Positions 36,833 through 45,870 of a stretch of 64,000 bases of DNA are shown piece by piece (position 1 is the first letter of the stretch; each line of letters starts with the position of its first letter). The notes beneath the pieces are model-generated. The model saw nothing but the letters and a program-made list of their open reading frames with translations, was not told the origin of the DNA and ran no database searches. The stretch comes from Pseudomonas sp. MH9.2 (GTDB taxonomy: Bacteria > Pseudomonadota > Gammaproteobacteria > Pseudomonadales > Pseudomonadaceae): positions 5,520,025-5,584,024 of the forward strand of contig NZ_CP133784.1 of assembly GCF_034353875.1 (NCBI RefSeq), given 5' to 3'. The position numbers and the translations under genes are program-made.

Positions 36833-37741
36833 ATGGCAAATTTCCAGCATCTACTGTTGATCGCTTCCCCGCAAATGCATCGTACTTCTGCATTTGAGCG
36901 CGCGGTGGCATTGGCAAAGGTCAGTAACGCCGCACTCCATATCGTTGCGTTTGATTATATGGAAACGCTCGCAATCGTTGGGGTTTTCAACCAAGGGGCC
37001 ATGGCGGAACTGCGTGAGGGCTACTTGCAGATGCATCGCCACTGGTTAGAGCAAGAGGCCGAATATGAGAGAAAAAACGGGCTTGAGGTCACCACCCAAC
37101 TGTTCTGGACGCAGCATGTCGTTGACGAAATTCGGCAATATGTCGACACCCAACAAGCGGAGATGGTGATAAAGGATGTTCACCAGGAATCAACGCTCAA
37201 ACGCATTTTTTTTACACCGCTGGACTGGCAGCTACTGCGTGATTGCCCTGTGCCAGTCCACGTGGTGATCGATTCGGCAAACCCGTTACCGCACAAAATA
37301 GTGGCGGCGGTTAATCTTTTTCGTTCTGCTGATGCAGACCTTCAGCTCAACGACATCATTATCGAAACGGCTTCCCGATTGGCAACACAGTGCGATGGCG
37401 TTCTACAGATGCTGTATGTCTTCGATGGGGCCGCTGTCTATGCTTCAGGCTTTACGATCATGGGGGCGATGCCCATCGAAGCAGACTTTGTCGATGCGCT
37501 TGGTGATGCGCACCTTGAAGCGTTTGTTGCGCTGGCGGAATACTATGGTATCGCGAAGGAGAACGCTTATTACCTGAAAGGGACTCCGCTCCCGGCCATC
37601 AAAAAGTTCGCGGCCGATAACGCGGTTGATGTACTGGTGATGGGCACACGTCCTCATCACAATCTGGACTTGGTGTTGGGCGACACCGCGGAGAATATTC
37701 TCCAACACGCCCCCTGCAGTGTTCTTGTGGTCAAGGCATAG
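36833..37741 (+). CDS. Universal stress protein 3, tandem UspA domains
   Basis: 302-aa tandem UspA protein. Opens with FQHLLLIASPQMHRTSAFERAVALAKV; domain 1 closes with FTPLDWQLLRDCPVPVHVV; domain 2 runs from HKIVAAVNLFRSADADLQLND to VLVMGTRPHHNLDLVLGDTAENIL. The loop reads GDT rather than GST, as in stress protein 2. ATG 36833 follows GCGGAGAACGCT; the in-frame ATG at 36803 has no site. Convergent with the FNR-type regulator, 19 bp from its end. Confidence 0.9.
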   Translation: MANFQHLLLIASPQMHRTSAFERAVALAKVSNAALHIVAFDYMETLAIVGVFNQGAMAELREGYLQMHRHWLEQEAEYERKNGLEVTTQLFWTQHVVDEIRQYVDTQQAEMVIKDVHQESTLKRIFFTPLDWQLLRDCPVPVHVVIDSANPLPHKIVAAVNLFRSADADLQLNDIIIETASRLATQCDGVLQMLYVFDGAAVYASGFTIMGAMPIEADFVDALGDAHLEAFVALAEYYGIAKENAYYLKGTPLPAIKKFAADNAVDVLVMGTRPHHNLDLVLGDTAENILQHAPCSVLVVKA

Positions 37742-37760
37742 ATAAGGGCGGGGTCTACTC

Positions 37761-38504
37761 TCAATCAGCTCGGCGGCACCCTGACACCAGCGAATGTAAG
37801 GCTGCTAAATCAAGGATCTCTACGGCTCTGCCCGAAATGCGCACAATCTCAAGTTCACGAAGGCGCGCAATAGCCCGGCAGACTGTTTCCAGGCGCAAAC
37901 CAAGATAAGACCCGATATCTTCCCGGGTCATTCTCAGGACGAACGCTTTGGATGAATAGCCGCGCGTGACCATTCGATGCGACAAATTCAGCAAAAAAGC
38001 GGCTAGACGCTCATCAGCATTGAGGTTTCCCAATAACAAAAGCATTTCATGATCACGGACTATTTCTCGACTCAGCAGCCTGTGCAGGTTGTGTTGAAGC
38101 GAAGGCAACTCATGAGACAGTCGTTCCAGTTGCATGAAATGAATCGGGCACGCTTCGCTGTCTTCCAGTGCGATTGCATTACACACATGTCGGTCATTGC
38201 TGATGGCGTCTATGCCCAGCATTTCTCCCGCCATTTGAAAGCCTGTCAGCTGTTCGCGGCCATCCTCCGAAATGACGGTCGTCTTGAAAAATCCATACCG
38301 GACGGCATACAGCGAACGCAAAGGATCCCCCGCATGATACAGCGTCTCGCCTTTTTTGATTTTGACCCGTTGCTGAATGAGGGTGGACAGAAGATCGACT
38401 TCTGAACTGTTCAGGCCAGCAGATAAACACAGCCCTCGCACACCGCACCCTGAACAGGCAGCCTTTATTTGTTGCACAGGGCTAAGCATTACCGGAAGCG
38501 TCAT
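37761..38504 (-). CDS. Crp/Fnr family oxygen sensor, Anr paralogue encoded in the island
   Basis: 247-aa FNR-type activator. N-terminal cysteines Cys17, Cys20 and Cys26 (CSGCGVRGLC) and Cys119 (SEACPIHF) are placed as in FNR/Anr, so an oxygen-labile 4Fe-4S cluster is expected. A cyclic-nucleotide-like beta-roll (residues 45-125), the dimer helix and a winged helix (TREDIGSYLGLRLETVCRAIARL) follow. The recognition helix keeps Glu206 and Arg210 of the E-x-x-S-R motif, but the serine is Cys209. The TTGAT-N4-ATCAA boxes throughout the window are its probable targets, shared with chromosomal Anr. Its own upstream region shows no such box. Confidence 0.92.
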   Translation of the reverse strand: MTLPVMLSPVQQIKAACSGCGVRGLCLSAGLNSSEVDLLSTLIQQRVKIKKGETLYHAGDPLRSLYAVRYGFFKTTVISEDGREQLTGFQMAGEMLGIDAISNDRHVCNAIALEDSEACPIHFMQLERLSHELPSLQHNLHRLLSREIVRDHEMLLLLGNLNADERLAAFLLNLSHRMVTRGYSSKAFVLRMTREDIGSYLGLRLETVCRAIARLRELEIVRISGRAVEILDLAALHSLVSGCRRAD

Positions 38505-38930
38505 GAGAGATCTCCTGTTGTTTTTTCAGCGTAGCCAATGGACCCGCTTCATGACAGAGCGAGTGATCAGTTATAGATGAATGGCGGGCGAAGCAGGGAG
38601 GACTTTATTAGCATTTTTTGTTGTATGGAATTCCCTGTCAGGGAATAACTATCGCGCACTCACACTCAAATGAGTGGCCTATTTTATATTTTAAATCAAG
38701 GTGGATTGTTTTGCGGGTTGCCAACTAACGGCTTATGGAAAGCGTGCGTAAAATTGTTAAGTAGAAGTTACATCTTGATGGGGATTTCCTTGCGCATGTG
38801 CGCAAGCATAACGCCATTTTTTCGCACCATCATTTTTTTTTGGTTAGAGGTGGTTATTCAATAAAGATTGTGATGGGCAGGTTTTTTATCGCGCGTTGAT
38901 CTAACGCATTTGGGTTCTGGCAGAGTGGCT
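38505..38930. other. AT-rich gene-free region with two strong palindromes
   Basis: This spacer between the FNR-type regulator and stress protein 4 holds no supported gene. It contains a perfect 17-bp palindrome ATTCCCTGTCAGGGAAT (38630-38646), a CACTC-AAAT-GAGTG hairpin near 38660, and an inverted repeat CTTGCGCA-TG-TGCGCAAG (38789-38806). A 64-codon open frame at 38670 has no ribosome-binding site and unusual composition. The first palindrome, about 126 bp upstream of the regulator gene, may be an operator; the second could fold as part of a small RNA. Confidence 0.45.
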
Positions 38931-38944
38931 CTGATGTAGATCAA
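38931..38944 (+). promoter_or_regulatory. Anr/FNR-type box, one mismatch
   Basis: CTGATGTAGATCAA has one mismatch. AAGAAT at 38966-38971 is centred 31 bp from the box centre, a class II arrangement for universal stress protein 4 (start 39051). Confidence 0.7.
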
Positions 38945-39050
38945 TGTGTGGGCCGCTTGATCGTCAAGAATGTGAAACACATAGACCCTGTCGGGAGGAG
39001 GTCACCTATTCTCCCCAGCCGTTGACCCTTTCCGTAAGTGGAGGTGTTAC

Positions 39051-39965
39051 ATGTCGGACTCTGAGCGTTTATTGTTAGTGGCTTCACCCTTGATGCACCG
39101 AACTCCGGCTTTTGACCGAGCGGCAGCACTGGCTAAAGCTAAAGGGGTTCCCTTGCATATCGTGGCCTTTGACTATGTTGAAGGCTTGGCAACGGCTGGC
39201 CTGGTCAATGAACAAGCGCTCTCTGAAATGCGCGAGGGTTACTTACTGCGGCATCGTCAGTGGCTTGAAGAGCAAGCTGTTTCCCTGCGCAATCTCAAAA
39301 TAGTGGTAACAACGGAAGTGGTGTGGGTCCAGCGTCCGCTGGAGGAGATTTTGCGCCACGTCAAAGAGTTAAACCCTTCCATGCTTATCAAAGACCTCGA
39401 GCATGAATCTCTGCTGATGCGTACCTTGTTTACACCTCTGGACCTGCGTTTATTGAGGGACTGTTCATCCTCCGTGCACCTTGTTGCGAACGTCCAGCAC
39501 GCCACGCCGAGAAAAATTCTGGCCGCGGTAGATCCGTTTAAGCCGGAAGAGCAGTTCGAACAGTTTAATGATCAGATTATCCTGGCGGCAGAGAAGTTGG
39601 CGGCACAGTGCAATGCTGAACTGCATCTGCTTTACGCGTATGACCTGTCATATATGTATGCGTCGGAGGGCATGGGTTCGACATTGTTTTCAGCGGGCAT
39701 GGGCGAAGCGGTGTATGAGGCTGAAGGAAAAGCGTTTACTGAATTGGCTGATCGATATCGGGTGCCGCCAGAGTGCCGCCACTTCATCATGGGTGTTCCG
39801 GCGAAAGTCATTACTGCTTATGCTGAAGAAGAAAATATTGATGTTGTCGTGCTGGGCACGGTGCACCGTAGAGGGTTGAGCAAACTCTTGGGTAGCACCG
39901 CCGAACAAGTGGTTTATCACATGCACAGCAGTCTGTTGGCGATCAAGCCGTCACCGCTTGAGTAG
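39051..39965 (+). CDS. Universal stress protein 4, tandem UspA domains
   Basis: 304-aa tandem UspA protein, closest in pattern to stress protein 3 in domain 1 (ERLLLVASPLMHRTPAFDRAAALAKA, FTPLDLRLLRDCSSSVHLV) and to stress protein 1 in domain 2 (PRKILAAVDPFKPEEQ, VVVLGTVHRRGLSKLLGSTAEQVV). The GST nucleotide loop is intact. GGAGGTGTTAC precedes the ATG. Together with the copies at 9505, 32004 and 36833 it forms a set that probably arose by duplication. Confidence 0.9.
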   Translation: MSDSERLLLVASPLMHRTPAFDRAAALAKAKGVPLHIVAFDYVEGLATAGLVNEQALSEMREGYLLRHRQWLEEQAVSLRNLKIVVTTEVVWVQRPLEEILRHVKELNPSMLIKDLEHESLLMRTLFTPLDLRLLRDCSSSVHLVANVQHATPRKILAAVDPFKPEEQFEQFNDQIILAAEKLAAQCNAELHLLYAYDLSYMYASEGMGSTLFSAGMGEAVYEAEGKAFTELADRYRVPPECRHFIMGVPAKVITAYAEEENIDVVVLGTVHRRGLSKLLGSTAEQVVYHMHSSLLAIKPSPLE

Positions 39966-40026
39966 CGACATAGACTGAGTATCTGGGTGAATTTAAAGGC
40001 TCAGGATCAAGTCGTTTGTTGCGAGT

Positions 40027-40040
40027 TTGACGCAGATCAA
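40027..40040 (+). promoter_or_regulatory. Anr/FNR-type box, one mismatch
   Basis: TTGACGCAGATCAA has one mismatch. It lies 128 bp before the OprI-like lipoprotein gene. A TACAAT at 40055-40060 is only 24 bp from the box centre, too close for the usual class II spacing. Confidence 0.55.
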
Positions 40041-40167
40041 ACTGGGCATGGATATACAATTCACACTGTGCAGGCGGGTGCGAAGCGGGGGGGTGATCCG
40101 TACTTCTTCGTGTCGCTAAACAGGTAGTCAATTTTTATTAACGATGCCGTAATGTGAGAGGTTAAAA

Positions 40168-40422
40168 ATGAGAAACCTGACTCTGACTGTTCCACTGATA
40201 TTGGTCCTGGCCATGGCGGCGGGTTGCAGCAATCAAAAAGCCAAGGAGTTTGACGCGAGATTGACGGGGGCTGAAAACTCGGCTGCCGCAGCCCGGGTCA
40301 GAGCTGATGATGCTTACTCCAAGGCGGAGCAAGCGCTTTCAGCCGCTAACCAGGCTCAACAAACTGCCGACAAGGCCAATGAGAGTGCCAGCCGTATGCT
40401 CCAAAAAGCCACGCGCAAATAG
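40168..40422 (+). CDS. OprI/Lpp-like outer-membrane lipoprotein, paralogue
   Basis: 84-aa lipoprotein. Signal peptide with lipobox AAGC (Cys20), then a long alanine-rich coiled coil ([31 protein letters not shown] ... [22 protein letters not shown]) very close in pattern to Pseudomonas OprI, including the terminal Arg-Lys; in OprI/Lpp the terminal lysine can be linked to peptidoglycan. As OprI itself is an abundant housekeeping protein at another locus, this is probably an island paralogue. Behind an Anr-type box. Confidence 0.85.
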   Translation: MRNLTLTVPLILVLAMAAGCSNQKAKEFDARLTGAENSAAAARVRADDAYSKAEQALSAANQAQQTADKANESASRMLQKATRK

Positions 40423-40462
40423 CAAATAAATACGCTGGGATTAGCGTTGATTGTTTGCCTGA

Positions 40463-40503
40463 GTCGGCTCGAAAGTGGGGGATACGCTCCGCCCAGAGCC
40501 GAC
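40463..40503. terminator. Stem-loop between convergent genes
   Basis: Perfect 8-bp inverted repeat GTCGGCTC / GAGCCGAC with a partly paired 25-bp interior, in the 120-bp gap between the OprI-like gene and the convergent MFS gene. No long T-run follows, so termination strength is uncertain. Confidence 0.45.
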
Positions 40504-40542
40504 ACGTTTCGTTGCGATGTCCTGTGTCGCAATACGCGGTGC

Positions 40543-41739
40543 TTACTTCATGTGATCGTTACCCTGACGCTGCATCAACAGAAGTATGAACGCGACTGCA
40601 GAAATAGCAGCACCGGCATAGAAGGTCATTGCTGATCCATAGGTTTGCCACAGCAGACCTGCAAGAGCACTTGCCAGGAGCATGGAGAAACCACTCACCA
40701 GATTGAAAACCCCAAAGGCGGTTCCTTTGAGCCCTTCCGGTGTCGTGTCGGCCACAAGAGCGGCCAGCAGCCCCTCACTGAATCCCATATGAAGCCCCCA
40801 CAATGTAACGCCGAGCATCAGCATTGTGATGGATTCTGCGTTGGCTAGCACGAGATCGGACAGGATAAGCAATATCAGACCCACGCCGAGAAGCGCTTTG
40901 CGGCTGACTCGGTCAGAGAGTTTCCCCGCGGGGTAGGCAGAAAGTGTGTAGAACAAAGCCATCACCACCATCACGATGGGTACCCAGGTCGCGGAGAGTC
41001 CTGCTTGCTGGCCGCGCAATACCAGAAATGCCTCGCTAAAGCGCGCCAGGGTGAACAGTGCTCCCACAATCACCACCCGCCAATACGCTGGCGAAAAGCT
41101 GTAGAGCAGCTGTAGGCGTATCGGCGACCGAAAGTGCTGAGTTCGCTGCTCGTGTGCAGGTTCATTGACGCCAACAAAAATCAGGCTGACGGCTACCAGC
41201 GCGGGTATCACGGCGATCCATAAGACGAGAGGAATATCTCCACTGAATATAAACATCAGGCCGATGGCCACTGCAGGTCCAAAAAAGGCCCCTACGGTGT
41301 CCATGGACTGACGTAAGCCGAAGCACGCGCCACGGATCTCTGGTGGTGATATATCGGCGACCAGAGCATCGCGTGGCGCTCCGCGGATCCCTTTGCCAAT
41401 CCGGTCCAGAAAGCGTGCGGTAAATACCATTTCTGCGGAATGAGCCAGGGGGAAGAGTGGCTTGGTGAGTGCTGCAAGCCCATAGCCCACCAGCAAGAGG
41501 CTCTTGCGTTTACCGAAGTAGTCACTGATCGCGCCGGAAAAAACTTTCACGATCAGGGCCGTAGCTTCCGCAACGCCCTCGATAAAACCTAGCGTGATCA
41601 TGCTGACGCCGAGCGTGCCGACCAAAAATACCGGCAGCAGCGCATGAACCATTTCTGACGACAAGTCCATGAACAGACTGACGAACCCCAGTGCCCAGAC
41701 CGTACGTGGGATGTTGCGGGTGGTTACCGTCTCGGGCAT
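40543..41739 (-). CDS. Major facilitator superfamily transporter
   Basis: 398 aa, twelve hydrophobic segments. Typical loop GAISDYFGKRKSLLLVGYG between helices 2 and 3, RIGKGIRGAPRDALVADISP, and YPAGKLSDRVSRKALLG in the second half. The GKGIRGAPRDALVAD block is shared by a group of uncharacterised bacterial MFS proteins. Substrate unknown. It is transcribed towards the OprI-like gene and sits between the stress island and the cytochrome b561 gene, with no Anr-type box in front. Confidence 0.88.
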   Translation of the reverse strand: MPETVTTRNIPRTVWALGFVSLFMDLSSEMVHALLPVFLVGTLGVSMITLGFIEGVAEATALIVKVFSGAISDYFGKRKSLLLVGYGLAALTKPLFPLAHSAEMVFTARFLDRIGKGIRGAPRDALVADISPPEIRGACFGLRQSMDTVGAFFGPAVAIGLMFIFSGDIPLVLWIAVIPALVAVSLIFVGVNEPAHEQRTQHFRSPIRLQLLYSFSPAYWRVVIVGALFTLARFSEAFLVLRGQQAGLSATWVPIVMVVMALFYTLSAYPAGKLSDRVSRKALLGVGLILLILSDLVLANAESITMLMLGVTLWGLHMGFSEGLLAALVADTTPEGLKGTAFGVFNLVSGFSMLLASALAGLLWQTYGSAMTFYAGAAISAVAFILLLMQRQGNDHMK

Positions 41740-41823
41740 AGGTCAGATTCCAGGAGGGTCAGCCGATTTCCCGCAGTGCTGATCGTGCATGTCGCTCGAC
41801 AGCCTGCGGGTACCGGGTAGAGC

Positions 41824-42369
41824 TTACCGCCCAGGCAACATGCGGGTCAGGGTATTGTCGCGACTTATGTAATGGTGAAACAGGCCGGCCGCTGCGTGCA
41901 GGCCTATCAGCCAATAGCCGGTTGTTCCGGCCAGTTCATGCCATTCTTTAATTGATTTAGCCAGCGCCTCATTCGTGCCGATCAGGGGCGGCAGTTCAAT
42001 TCCGAAGAAGGGAACAGGTTTGCCGGCCGCACTCAGTACCAGCCAACCGGCGAGCGGCGCGCCTATCATTAGCGCATACAGGGCGAGATGCATCAGCTTG
42101 GCGGGGATTGCCTGCCACTGCGGGAGGGCGGGTACGACGGTAGGTGTCGGCGCAATCAAGCGGGCCAGAAGACGTAGCCACACCAGTGCGAAGATTGCCA
42201 GACCCAGCATGAAGTGCCATTGCTTGAGCAACTCACGAAAGTCGCTGCCTTTGGGGAAGTTCCCTTTTAGTTCAATACAGGCGTAGACGCCGATGATCAA
42301 GGCCAGCATCAGCCAATGCAGCCCGATGGAGAGAATGCCATAACGTTGTTTTGTGTTTTTCCAGCCCAT
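41824..42369 (-). CDS. Cytochrome b561
   Basis: 181-aa di-heme membrane protein of the bacterial b561 family (YodB/CybB). Four hydrophobic helices carry histidines in SIGLHWLMLALIIG, LLKQWHFMLGLAIF, KLMHLALYALMIG and WLIGLHAAAGLFHHYI. It would pass electrons across the inner membrane between quinone and a periplasmic acceptor. The frame is open from 42426; ATG 42369 after AAGGA is preferred. Divergent from arsR. Confidence 0.9.
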   Translation of the reverse strand: MGWKNTKQRYGILSIGLHWLMLALIIGVYACIELKGNFPKGSDFRELLKQWHFMLGLAIFALVWLRLLARLIAPTPTVVPALPQWQAIPAKLMHLALYALMIGAPLAGWLVLSAAGKPVPFFGIELPPLIGTNEALAKSIKEWHELAGTTGYWLIGLHAAAGLFHHYISRDNTLTRMLPGR

Positions 42370-42506
42370 AACGATGTCCTTGTTGTGCCGTGGTACTTGG
42401 TAAGTGACGATTATTCTGAGGCTCAAAGCTTAAACCAAACTGAACGCGGTGCGTGTTTAACGGAAGGGGATCACGCTGTTTTTCCTTTACTTCACATATG
42501 GAAAAA

Positions 42507-42530
42507 CATATATTCGAAAAACCGTATATG
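42507..42530 (+). promoter_or_regulatory. Probable ArsR operator
   Basis: Inverted repeat CATATA-N12-TATATG immediately before arsR (start 42546), preceded by a further CATATG with a similar GAAAAA neighbour at 42495-42506. Autoregulation of the ars operon through this site is inferred from position. Confidence 0.5.
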
Positions 42531-42545
42531 AGCTGAAACCCCGTC

Positions 42546-42902
42546 ATGACCGATCCTCTGACACCCACCGCCGTTTTTAAATGCCTGGCTGACGACAATC
42601 GAGTGCGCATGATGCTGCTGGTTGCCCATGAGGGTGAACTCTGTGTCTGCGAGCTGACCTGCGCGCTCAACGAGAGTCAGCCCAAGGTATCCCGGCACTT
42701 GGCGCAACTGCGCAATTGCGGACTTCTGGCAGATCGTCGGCAAGGTCAATGGGTGTATTACCGCCTGCACCCGAACCTGCCTGATTGGGTGCATGGCGTT
42801 CTGACCACCGTATTGGAGGCCAACAAACACTGGTTGAGCCCTGACGCGAAACGTCTTGATGAAATGGGCGACCGCCCGGCGCGCGCCGCAGCCTGCTGCT
42901 GA
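42546..42902 (+). CDS. arsR: ArsR family arsenic-responsive repressor
   Basis: 118-aa winged-helix repressor. The metalloid-binding cysteines are in ELCVCELTCAL within the third helix, followed by the recognition helix SQPKVSRHLAQLRNCGLL and the wing RRQGQWVYYRL. A Cys-Cys pair ends the protein. In this family As(III) binding releases DNA. It heads the arsR-acr3-arsH-gapdh-arsJ operon, with an inverted repeat just upstream. Confidence 0.93.
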   Translation: MTDPLTPTAVFKCLADDNRVRMMLLVAHEGELCVCELTCALNESQPKVSRHLAQLRNCGLLADRRQGQWVYYRLHPNLPDWVHGVLTTVLEANKHWLSPDAKRLDEMGDRPARAAACC

Positions 42903-42980
42903 TCCAGCCACGTTGAGCGCCGAGCAGCTCAAGGCCGAGCTAGCCCTGGTCGGTACGCTCTGACAACAGGAGATATGAAC

Positions 42981-44054
42981 ATGAGCAAAAGCCGCCTTTC
43001 CTTTCTGGACCGCTACCTGACCTTGTGGATTTTCTTGGCCATGGCGTTCGGCATCGGGCTGGGAAGCCTGTTCGAAGGCTGGCCGCAGTGGCTCAACAGT
43101 CTCTCTGTGGGTAGCACCAACATCCCGATCGCCATCGGTTTGATCGTGATGATGTATCCGCCCCTGGCCAAGGTTCGTTATGAGGAGCTGCCAGAGGTCT
43201 TCAAAGACAAGCGCATCCTTGCGTTGTCTCTGATCCAGAACTGGGTCATCGGGCCGATATTGATGTTCGTTTTGGCGATTGTCTTCCTGAGCGACAAGCC
43301 GGAATACATGACCGGATTGATCCTCATCGGCCTCGCCCGTTGCATTGCCATGGTGCTGGTCTGGAATCAGATCGCGGGAGGCAATAATCAATATGTCGCC
43401 GGGTTGGTAGCGTTCAACAGCATCTTCCAGATATTGTTTTTCAGCCTGTACGCCTGGATTTTCCTGGGGCTATTGCCGCCACTGTTTGGACTGGAAGGCA
43501 GCGTTATCGAGACCAGCTTCATCAGCATCGCCGGGTCAGTTCTGATCTACCTGGGTGTGCCATTCATGGCCGGTTTTCTGACCCGAAAGATCCTGATCGC
43601 CCGTAAAGGAAACGACTGGTATCAAGAGCGCTTCATTCCTAAGATCAGCCCGCTGACCCTGGTGGCATTGCTATTGACCATCGTCGCCATGTTCAGCCTC
43701 AAGGGCGACAAGGTGCTGCAACTGCCATTGGATGTATTGCGCATCGCGATCCCGCTGACGATCTACTTCGTCGTGATGTTCTTCCTTAGTTTCTGCATGG
43801 GCAAGCTGCTCAAGGCGGATTATCCGCGTACCACGGCTCTGGCTTTTACTGCTGCGAGCAACAACTTCGAACTCGCGATTGCGGTGGCCATCGCTACCTT
43901 CGGCCTGGCGTCCCCGGTCGCTTTCGCCACGGTGATTGGTCCGCTGGTGGAAGTACCGGTGCTGATTTCTTTAGTGGGTGTAGCGCTGTGGCTTAAACGC
44001 CGCTGGTTCGATGAATCCAAGAGCGCAGTTGCGCAGGACAACGACTATGTATGA
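42981..44054 (+). CDS. acr3: ACR3 family arsenite efflux permease
   Basis: 357 aa, ten hydrophobic segments; exports As(III). Hallmarks are [43 protein letters not shown] and the conserved Cys in [21 protein letters not shown], the residue needed in ACR3 pumps. Two ATGs are six bases apart (42975 and 42981); AGGAG at 42968-42972 fits the second. Overlaps arsH by 8 bp. Confidence 0.93.
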   Translation: MSKSRLSFLDRYLTLWIFLAMAFGIGLGSLFEGWPQWLNSLSVGSTNIPIAIGLIVMMYPPLAKVRYEELPEVFKDKRILALSLIQNWVIGPILMFVLAIVFLSDKPEYMTGLILIGLARCIAMVLVWNQIAGGNNQYVAGLVAFNSIFQILFFSLYAWIFLGLLPPLFGLEGSVIETSFISIAGSVLIYLGVPFMAGFLTRKILIARKGNDWYQERFIPKISPLTLVALLLTIVAMFSLKGDKVLQLPLDVLRIAIPLTIYFVVMFFLSFCMGKLLKADYPRTTALAFTAASNNFELAIAVAIATFGLASPVAFATVIGPLVEVPVLISLVGVALWLKRRWFDESKSAVAQDNDYV

Positions 44055-44763
44055 CGACCACATCCCCCAACTCGACGTCGAACTGGTTGAATTACCTTCG
44101 GCAGACAAACTGGGGATCGAACTGAAGTCCACCCATAAACCACGCATCCTGCTGCTGTATGGATCGACGCGTGAGCGCTCCTTCAGCCGCTTGCTGGTAG
44201 AGGAAGCGGCTCGCCTGCTGCAATGCATGGGCGCCGAAACACGGATTTTCAATCCGTCAGGCTTGCCATTGCCCGATGACGTCGCCGATGACCATCCGCA
44301 GGTTCAACAGCTGCGCGAGCTGATGCTGTGGTCGGAAGGGCAAGTGTGGTGCTCACCCGAGCGTCACGGCTCGATGAGCGCCGTGTTCAAGGCACAGATC
44401 GACTGGGTGCCGTTGGCCATGGGCGCAGTCCGCCCGACCCAGGGTAAAACCCTGGCGGTCATGCAGGTGTGTGGCGGGTCGCAGTCGTTCAACGTGGTCA
44501 ATCAACTGCGGGTACTCGGGCGCTGGATGCGGATGTTCACCATCCCCAATCAATCGTCCGTACCGAAGGCCTATCTGGAGTTCGACGAGCACGGTCGGAT
44601 GAAACCCTCTCCTTTCTATGACCGGGTCGTCGACGTGATGGAAGAATTGGTGAAGTTCACATTGCTGCTGCGCGACCGCCAGGACTATCTGGTCGATCGT
44701 TATTCCGAGCGCAAAGAATCGGCGGAAGCACTCATGGACCGGGTTAATCAGCGTTCTATCTGA
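44047..44763 (+). CDS. arsH: ArsH, NADPH-dependent FMN oxidoreductase
   Basis: 238-aa flavodoxin-fold protein. FMN-binding motif [24 protein letters not shown], the [21 protein letters not shown] segment and [25 protein letters not shown]. ArsH oxidises trivalent organoarsenicals in characterised cases. The frame is open from 44011; ATG 44047 overlapping the acr3 stop gives the usual N-terminus. Central gene of the ars operon. Confidence 0.92.
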   Translation: MYDDHIPQLDVELVELPSADKLGIELKSTHKPRILLLYGSTRERSFSRLLVEEAARLLQCMGAETRIFNPSGLPLPDDVADDHPQVQQLRELMLWSEGQVWCSPERHGSMSAVFKAQIDWVPLAMGAVRPTQGKTLAVMQVCGGSQSFNVVNQLRVLGRWMRMFTIPNQSSVPKAYLEFDEHGRMKPSPFYDRVVDVMEELVKFTLLLRDRQDYLVDRYSERKESAEALMDRVNQRSI

Positions 44764-44853
44764 GGACAGTTTCACCGTGTAATAACCGATGTTTGGCCTG
44801 TCCGGCGCGCGTAGGTCGGACTCCCACTGACAGCAGAGACGAGGAACAAAGAC

Positions 44854-45858
44854 ATGGCTATCAAAGTTGGCATCAATGGTTTCGGTCGGATCGGTCGCCT
44901 CGCGCTGCGAGCAGCCTGGCGCTGGCCAGAGTTTGAATTCGTGCAGATCAATGACCCGGCCGGTGATGCAGCGACCCATGCGCACCTGCTCAACTTCGAC
45001 TCCGTGCATGGCCGCTGGCAGTATCAGGCCGACTCCGAAGGCGAGTGCATTGTCATCGACGGCAAGCGGATCAAGGTCAGTGCCAATAGGGCAATCGCCG
45101 ATACCGACTGGTCGGGCTGCGATCTGGTGATCGAAGCCAGCGGCAAAATGAAGACGGTTGCGGTTCTCCAGGGCTATCTTGACCAAGGCGTGAAGCGCGT
45201 TGTGGTCAGCGCTCCGGTGAAGGAGAGCGGGGCGTTGAACATTGTGATGGGGGTCAATCACCACCTGTTCAACTCTGCGCAACATCGCATTGTGACTGCC
45301 GCTTCGTGCACCACTAACTGCCTGGCTCCGGTGGTCAAAGTGATCCACGAAAAGCTGAGGATTCGTCATGGTTCGATCACCACCATTCATGACCTGACCA
45401 ACACCCAGAGCATCCTCGATCAGCCGCACAAGGATCTACGCCGTGCGCGTGCTTCCGGTATGAGCTTGATTCCGACCAGCACCGGCTCGGCCACGGCCAT
45501 CGCCGAAATTTTCCCGGAATTGCGCGGGCGTCTGAATGGTCACGCCGTGCGTGTTCCGTTGGCCAACGCCTCGCTGACTGACTGTGTGTTTGAAGTTGAA
45601 CGCGCCACGACTGCAGAGGAAGTTAATCAACTGCTGAAAGACGCTTCCGAGAATGAATTGAAAGACATTCTCGGCTATGAGGAGCGTCCGCTGGTGTCCA
45701 TCGACTACCGTACCGATCCGCGCTCTTCAATTATCGATGCGTTGTCGACCATGGTCATCAATGGCACTCAGGTAAAAATCTACGCGTGGTACGACAACGA
45801 ATGGGGCTATGCCAACCGTACGGTCGAACTGGCAAAAATGGTCGGTCTGGCCGTCTGA
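44854..45858 (+). CDS. ArsJ-associated glyceraldehyde-3-phosphate dehydrogenase
   Basis: 334-aa GAPDH. NAD site [16 protein letters not shown], catalytic [20 protein letters not shown], and [11 protein letters not shown]. When next to arsJ this enzyme is known to convert glyceraldehyde-3-phosphate and arsenate to 1-arseno-3-phosphoglycerate, which ArsJ then exports. The 12-bp gap to arsJ supports that role here over a glycolytic one. Confidence 0.92.
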   Translation: MAIKVGINGFGRIGRLALRAAWRWPEFEFVQINDPAGDAATHAHLLNFDSVHGRWQYQADSEGECIVIDGKRIKVSANRAIADTDWSGCDLVIEASGKMKTVAVLQGYLDQGVKRVVVSAPVKESGALNIVMGVNHHLFNSAQHRIVTAASCTTNCLAPVVKVIHEKLRIRHGSITTIHDLTNTQSILDQPHKDLRRARASGMSLIPTSTGSATAIAEIFPELRGRLNGHAVRVPLANASLTDCVFEVERATTAEEVNQLLKDASENELKDILGYEERPLVSIDYRTDPRSSIIDALSTMVINGTQVKIYAWYDNEWGYANRTVELAKMVGLAV

Positions 45859-45870
45859 CAGGGAATCATC

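Noticed and set aside
38670..38864. 64-codon open frame with hydrophobic product in the AT-rich spacer
   Set aside because: No ribosome-binding site, unusual composition, overlaps the zone of inverted repeats; more likely non-coding.
38890..38910. TTGATCTAACGCATT as another Anr-type box
   Set aside because: Only the left half matches; the right half has two or more mismatches.
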